A stretch of DNA of 19,047 nt, taken from positions 1-19,047 of the forward strand of contig JANBTH010000369.1 in assembly GCA_027578815.1 (NCBI GenBank), written 5' to 3'. Numbering within the stretch: the first letter of the stretch is position 1; each line of letters starts with the position of its first letter. The translations under genes were made by a program, and so were the position numbers. Shown here in pieces: positions 15,496-19,047 of this stretch. The notes below the pieces were generated by a model. The model had not been told where the DNA came from. It ran no database searches and was given only the letters and a program-made list of their open reading frames with translations. The stretch is from Coemansia sp. RSA 1804 (Eukaryota; Kickxellomycota; Kickxellomycetes; Kickxellales; Kickxellaceae).

Positions 15496-17192
15496 ATGCA
15501 TATCAATAGTTTGCCATTCGACGTTTTATCGCATATTTTTAAAATCATTTGTTCAAAAGATTTTATCTTTGCCAGGGCTTGGAAACGCCGCTTAAAATTT
15601 CTTTCAGTATGTCACAAATGGAGACAAATCGCGCTTCCAATGATTTACAAGGACGTAGTAGTTATACTTAATGACAGCATTTGGTCCAGTGTGGACATTA
15701 TGCCACCAACAGCAGTAGAATACTCACGCAGGCTATATATACAAGTGGAGCTAAAAAACAACGACCCTGCAGTGGACATGCAAATTGTTTTGCACAAGCT
15801 TCAAAGCAAGAAGGAAATACTATCACTTATTACGTGTCTTTCTTTAGATATTTCAATGCTGGGCCATGATAGTGTCACGTTTAGGGAGCGTGAGCTTCAA
15901 AAGACAACGCTGCAAGAGGTAGCAAAGATGTTTAAAGGATTGTTACCAAACATTTCAACATTACTTGTAGAAGGATTCCAAGCTTGGGAGGGCAACACCA
16001 TATTTCTTTCAGCGCTGTATTCTCAGTATGCATCACAGCTGGAAAGGGCTACCATTGATCCGCTAGCTCTAGTTTCAACATCGAAAACAATCCATTTCAG
16101 CAACTTGCTGACTAGTTTAAATCTTCATTGGTTTGACAGCTCAAACCCCGCTCCAGCAACGTTTGATATAAGCTGTCTAACTAAGGTTTGGCTGCGTAAT
16201 GTTTCTGACTCATTTAAGTGGAGCATGTTTGGTGTAGACAATAAGGATTTCCTCGTTTTTCCTGCACTTTTATACCTGAACATCAGTGTGTCTCCTCAGA
16301 CCTATAATAGTAGTACTACAAGCAATGATAATACTACTAATGTTGCTGAATCAAGCGACAGGTTTGGGTATAAGCTGGTAACCCCGCGTCTTCGATGCTT
16401 GGAAATTAGCGTGTTCTGTCCATTTGCATTATCCATTTTGATGTCTATGTCCACGGCAGACGGATCACCACTACTTGTTGAAAAATTACATATCAGAACA
16501 TTTGATGACGCAAGGTTTACATTTTATGGATTTTGTTTCTCGCCAGCAACCACACAACTGTTTAAAAAGTATATTCATCCAATTCCTCCTCCTTATACAG
16601 AAGAACATGCGCAAGATCATATGAATGCGACTACCAGTTTAATTAGTGATTTACAAAATACAAAGGACATTATTCAGCAGGGAATGCATGTGTCCATTGG
16701 ACACCGTGTCATGTATATCAACAGCCTAGAGGAGACGGAGTATTTCTGCTGGCCTCAAGTTACTAAACTTACCATTGATTCATCTATATCGCTGACAAAA
16801 TTGTTAGGGCTGATCGAATCAAAGATTCCTAACCTGGTTGCTCTAGAGGTGTATAATATTAGTGTTGAGGTGCATGATGACGATGATGATACAATTTTTG
16901 TGCCTGAGCTTCTTCAGAGCAATTTTGAAGTTGAACAACAGCATGCTCTTGTAGGATGTAGACATCTGAAGTCATTAGTGTATGGATTTGGCACATATAA
17001 TAATGTGCCACCAGAGCTAAGTGACAGATTTGAGAAGCTTATGTTTGGAGTGATAAAGACACTAAAATACTGCCTACAAAAGCCAGCTTACCAATGGTAG
17101 TAGTCAACAATGAACATTGCGCAGAAAGTAACAATTAAAACAAAACACCAAGAAGCAACAGCATTGTTTTAACAGTTAACCCGAGTCTGCCT
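15157..17192 (+). repeat. Tandem duplication unit A (spacer plus F-box-like gene 2)
   Basis: ATTTTCTAG starts at 15157 and recurs at 17193, a period of 2036 bp. The ATG-to-ATG distance is 1995 bp. The unit contains the upstream spacer with its TATA-like element and the whole coding region, so the duplication carried its own promoter. Unit B begins at 17193 and runs past the window end. Confidence 0.7.
15496..17100 (+). CDS. F-box-like protein, array copy 2 (full length)
   Basis: This 534-residue protein has F-box-like residues 1-50: INSLPFDVLSHIFKIIC followed by a linker and LSVCHKWRQIALPMIYKDVVV. The rest is a long LRR-like region of hydrophobic strand and helix units (LLPNISTLLVEG, SQYASQLERA, CLTKVWLRNVSDSFKWSMFG, TPRLRCLEISVFCPFALSIL). 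A strongly conserved block starts at residue 397 (MHVSIGHR.MYIN.LEE) and is followed by a Trp-Pro-x-Val-Thr-Lys-Leu-Thr-Ile-Asp repeat unit. An acidic stretch (VHDDDDDTIF) precedes IFVPELLQ. The expected role is substrate recognition in an SCF complex, inferred from the F-box-like start only. The ATG at 15496 matches the copy 3 start base for base (ATGCATATCAATAG). Codon use is AT-rich compared with 625-13386. Confidence 0.8.
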   Translation: MHINSLPFDVLSHIFKIICSKDFIFARAWKRRLKFLSVCHKWRQIALPMIYKDVVVILNDSIWSSVDIMPPTAVEYSRRLYIQVELKNNDPAVDMQIVLHKLQSKKEILSLITCLSLDISMLGHDSVTFRERELQKTTLQEVAKMFKGLLPNISTLLVEGFQAWEGNTIFLSALYSQYASQLERATIDPLALVSTSKTIHFSNLLTSLNLHWFDSSNPAPATFDISCLTKVWLRNVSDSFKWSMFGVDNKDFLVFPALLYLNISVSPQTYNSSTTSNDNTTNVAESSDRFGYKLVTPRLRCLEISVFCPFALSILMSMSTADGSPLLVEKLHIRTFDDARFTFYGFCFSPATTQLFKKYIHPIPPPYTEEHAQDHMNATTSLISDLQNTKDIIQQGMHVSIGHRVMYINSLEETEYFCWPQVTKLTIDSSISLTKLLGLIESKIPNLVALEVYNISVEVHDDDDDTIFVPELLQSNFEVEQQHALVGCRHLKSLVYGFGTYNNVPPELSDRFEKLMFGVIKTLKYCLQKPAYQW

Positions 17193-17490
17193 ATTTTCTA
17201 GTTTTTAGTACAATGAAAAGATTTCACATCTGATTCTGTTTCATATATCGTAGTTTGCTTTATGTTTTTTCTTTCTAAATAGCTGAATATATCTTTTAAG
17301 AATCTTTCATTTTATTCTTCAGTCTCTTGTTTAACTGGGAGATTATTAGAAAGAAAAATTCTTTGTATTTTTCTTTACACTGAATTGGCTGGTATATAAT
17401 ACACGTATATAAGATGCTATAACCTGCACATTATTCAGGTTTATGTACTTTGTTTTACTCTTTATTCATTTTCTCATTTCTTTTAGAAAA
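17101..17490. other. Spacer between F-box-like genes 2 and 3 (part of duplication unit B)
   Basis: This spacer resembles the one before copy 2: ATTTTCTAG...TTTTTAGTACAATGAAAAG at 17193-17220, AATTCTTTGTA (about 17358) and two TATA-like elements, TATATAAT (17393-17400) and TATATAAG (17406-17413), about 80-100 bp before the copy 3 ATG. No gene is present. Confidence 0.6.
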
Positions 17491-19047
17491 ATGCATATCA
17501 ATAGCTTGACATTTGAAATTCTCTTGCGTGTCTTTATAAAATATTATGATAAAGAGTGTGTCGCTGCCAGGTCTTGGAAACCCCGTTTGGAGCTTCTCTC
17601 AGTGTGCCGCAAATGGAGACAGATTGCGCTGCCCATGGTCCATAAGGACGTAGTAGTTGGATATAATGGCAACCTATGGTCCAACATGGATATTATGACA
17701 CCGGAAGCAATAGCATATCCTCGTAGGTTTTTACTGCAAGTAGAATGCAAGCATAATAACCCGACAGATGAAATACATGCTGCCCTGGTTAAACTCCAGA
17801 GTCATAAGAAGATGTTTTCACATATTACGTGTCTGACACTTAGTATTGTGGTATATGGCACTGGTAATTATAGATATTACAGTAAATGTGGCGTTCCTAA
17901 AAAACGCCTGCAAGAAAAGGCAAAGACGTTTAAAGAATTGCTGCCAAATATCTCAACACTATTGATACGTGAATCCCCTGTTTTTGAGAATTGCACTATA
18001 TTTCTTTCAGCATTATATTCTCAATATGCGCCACAGCTGAAAAAAGCAGGTATGGGGTCGTATGCCCTAAGCTCAAACACAATCTGTTTTAGCAACTTGC
18101 TGACTAGTCTATCTCTTACATGGTATGATGACTCTAGTCCGGCTCCAGCAGCAATTGATGTAAGCTGCTTGACTCAGCTTTGTCTGCATAGTATGACCGA
18201 TTCCTTTAAATGGAGCATCTTTGGTGTAGACGATAATGAAACCCTTGTCTTTCCTGCACTTTCACATCTGTTTGTCCATGTGTCTCCTGATGCCTTTTTT
18301 AGTAGCGCCGCAGCTGGCGATGATGCTTTTGGTGCTTTTGAACCAAGAAGCAGGTTTGGATACAAGCTAGTTACCCCACGCCTCCAATGCTTGGAAATGG
18401 AAATGCTTTGCTCATTTGCATTATCCATTTTGATGTCAATATCCGCTGCAAATGGATCACCACTACATATTGACAAACTATGTATTACAGCCGAAGATAA
18501 GACGAAGTTTACATTCTATGGCTTTTGTTTCTCGCCAACTACAAAGCAGCTGTTTGAAAAGTATTTCCATCTTATGCCTCCTCCTTATCCCGAAGAATAT
18601 GCGCGAGAACATAGGAATGCAACTAACAGATTGGTTGGCAATTTACAAAGCACAGCTGGAGTTATTCGGCAGAGGATGCATGTGTCCATTGGACACCGTG
18701 CCTTGTATATCAACAATTTAGAGGAGGTAGAACATTTCTACTGGCCACACGTAACTAAACTTACCATTGATTCACCCGTATCGCTGACAAACTTGCTAGC
18801 ACTTGTTGAGTCAAGGATTCCCAATTTGGTTACTCTAGAAGTTAACCATATTTGTATTGACGTAGATAAAGAAAATGGCTCAATATTTGTCCCTGAGCTT
18901 CTTCAAAAAAGTTCAGCTAGTCAACAACAGCAGCAGCATTGTAGTCCTATAAGTTGTAGTCGTCTTACTACGGTAGTCTACGGGTTTGATACGTATGATA
19001 ATGTTTCACCAGAGTTAGGTAGCAGGGTTGAGGAGTTTATGTTTGAG
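17491..19047 (+). CDS. F-box-like protein, array copy 3 (partial, open at window end)
   Basis: The frame is open for 519 codons from the ATG at 17491 to the last base. I read it through without a stop, and by comparison with copy 2 it should end about 16 residues further on. The start matches copy 2 closely: INSL.F, then a shared VCRKWRQIALPM..KDVVV (39-56). Shared blocks continue throughout: LLPNISTLLI, SNLLTSLSL, DSFKWSIFG, FGYKLVTPRLQCLE, FTFYGFCFSP and MHVSIGHRALYIN (starting at residue 397, exactly as in copy 2). It differs by having a polyQ run (SQQQQQH) where copy 2 has a different, Gln-poorer sequence, and by losing the Asp stretch. It is a recent tandem paralog and appears intact. 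Role as for copy 2. Confidence 0.78.
   Translation, partial: MHINSLTFEILLRVFIKYYDKECVAARSWKPRLELLSVCRKWRQIALPMVHKDVVVGYNGNLWSNMDIMTPEAIAYPRRFLLQVECKHNNPTDEIHAALVKLQSHKKMFSHITCLTLSIVVYGTGNYRYYSKCGVPKKRLQEKAKTFKELLPNISTLLIRESPVFENCTIFLSALYSQYAPQLKKAGMGSYALSSNTICFSNLLTSLSLTWYDDSSPAPAAIDVSCLTQLCLHSMTDSFKWSIFGVDDNETLVFPALSHLFVHVSPDAFFSSAAAGDDAFGAFEPRSRFGYKLVTPRLQCLEMEMLCSFALSILMSISAANGSPLHIDKLCITAEDKTKFTFYGFCFSPTTKQLFEKYFHLMPPPYPEEYAREHRNATNRLVGNLQSTAGVIRQRMHVSIGHRALYINNLEEVEHFYWPHVTKLTIDSPVSLTNLLALVESRIPNLVTLEVNHICIDVDKENGSIFVPELLQKSSASQQQQQHCSPISCSRLTTVVYGFDTYDNVSPELGSRVEEFMFE

Noticed and set aside
17470..17490. TTTCTTTTAG before the copy 3 ATG as a splice acceptor of a 5' UTR intron
   Set aside because: The matching position before copy 2 lacks the AG, and no donor with a branch site was seen.
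1..19047. Transposon, LTR, CRISPR array or viral insertion
   Set aside because: I saw no transposase, reverse transcriptase or integrase motifs, no terminal repeats and no regularly spaced repeats. The only large repeat is the F-box-like tandem duplication.

Overview
The window looks like an ordinary stretch of fungal nuclear chromosome. The genes are mostly single-exon and GC-rich at third codon positions, separated by short AT-rich, pyrimidine-rich spacers. They include clear fungal orthologs: kinesin-5, heme O synthase COX10, the retromer subunit VPS29 and an AVT-type amino acid transporter. A BAHD-like acyltransferase and a tandem F-box-like family would fit an early-diverging lineage such as Kickxellomycotina (Coemansia-like). 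That placement is inference from gene content and was not tested by a search.

Layout: 1-624 holds an unassigned minus-strand reading frame (68-337) and the transporter upstream region. 625-2073 is the amino acid transporter. 2074-2849 is a regulatory-looking spacer with seven GTAAAC motifs in front of kinesin-5 (2850-6525, two exons joined across a probable GC-AG intron). 6845-8275 is a BAHD-like acyltransferase. 8971-9465 holds a small unrecognised gene that is probably frameshifted or decayed, behind a good TATA box. 9901-11043 is COX10. Its 3' end overlaps by 71 bp a convergent minus-strand kinase-fold gene (10973-12253) that lacks catalytic motifs. VPS29 (12775-13386, minus) carries a polyglutamine insertion. 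From 13927 to the window end are three tandem F-box-like genes. The last is open at the window edge, and copies 2 and 3 are repeats of about 2.04 kb that include their spacers.

The genes do not form a pathway. They are housekeeping functions (vacuolar or plasma-membrane transport, mitotic spindle, cytochrome oxidase assembly, endosomal recycling) next to fast-evolving accessory genes (acyltransferase, pseudokinase, F-box-like array, decayed small gene). The right third shifts to AT-rich codon use, matching a locally expanding family.

I found no mobile element, CRISPR array, rRNA or convincing tRNA. I cannot demonstrate a new system. The best leads are the F-box-like array, the forkhead-type motif cluster before kinesin-5 with its GC-AG intron and enlarged loop 5, the pseudokinase, and the CAG-repeat insertion in VPS29.
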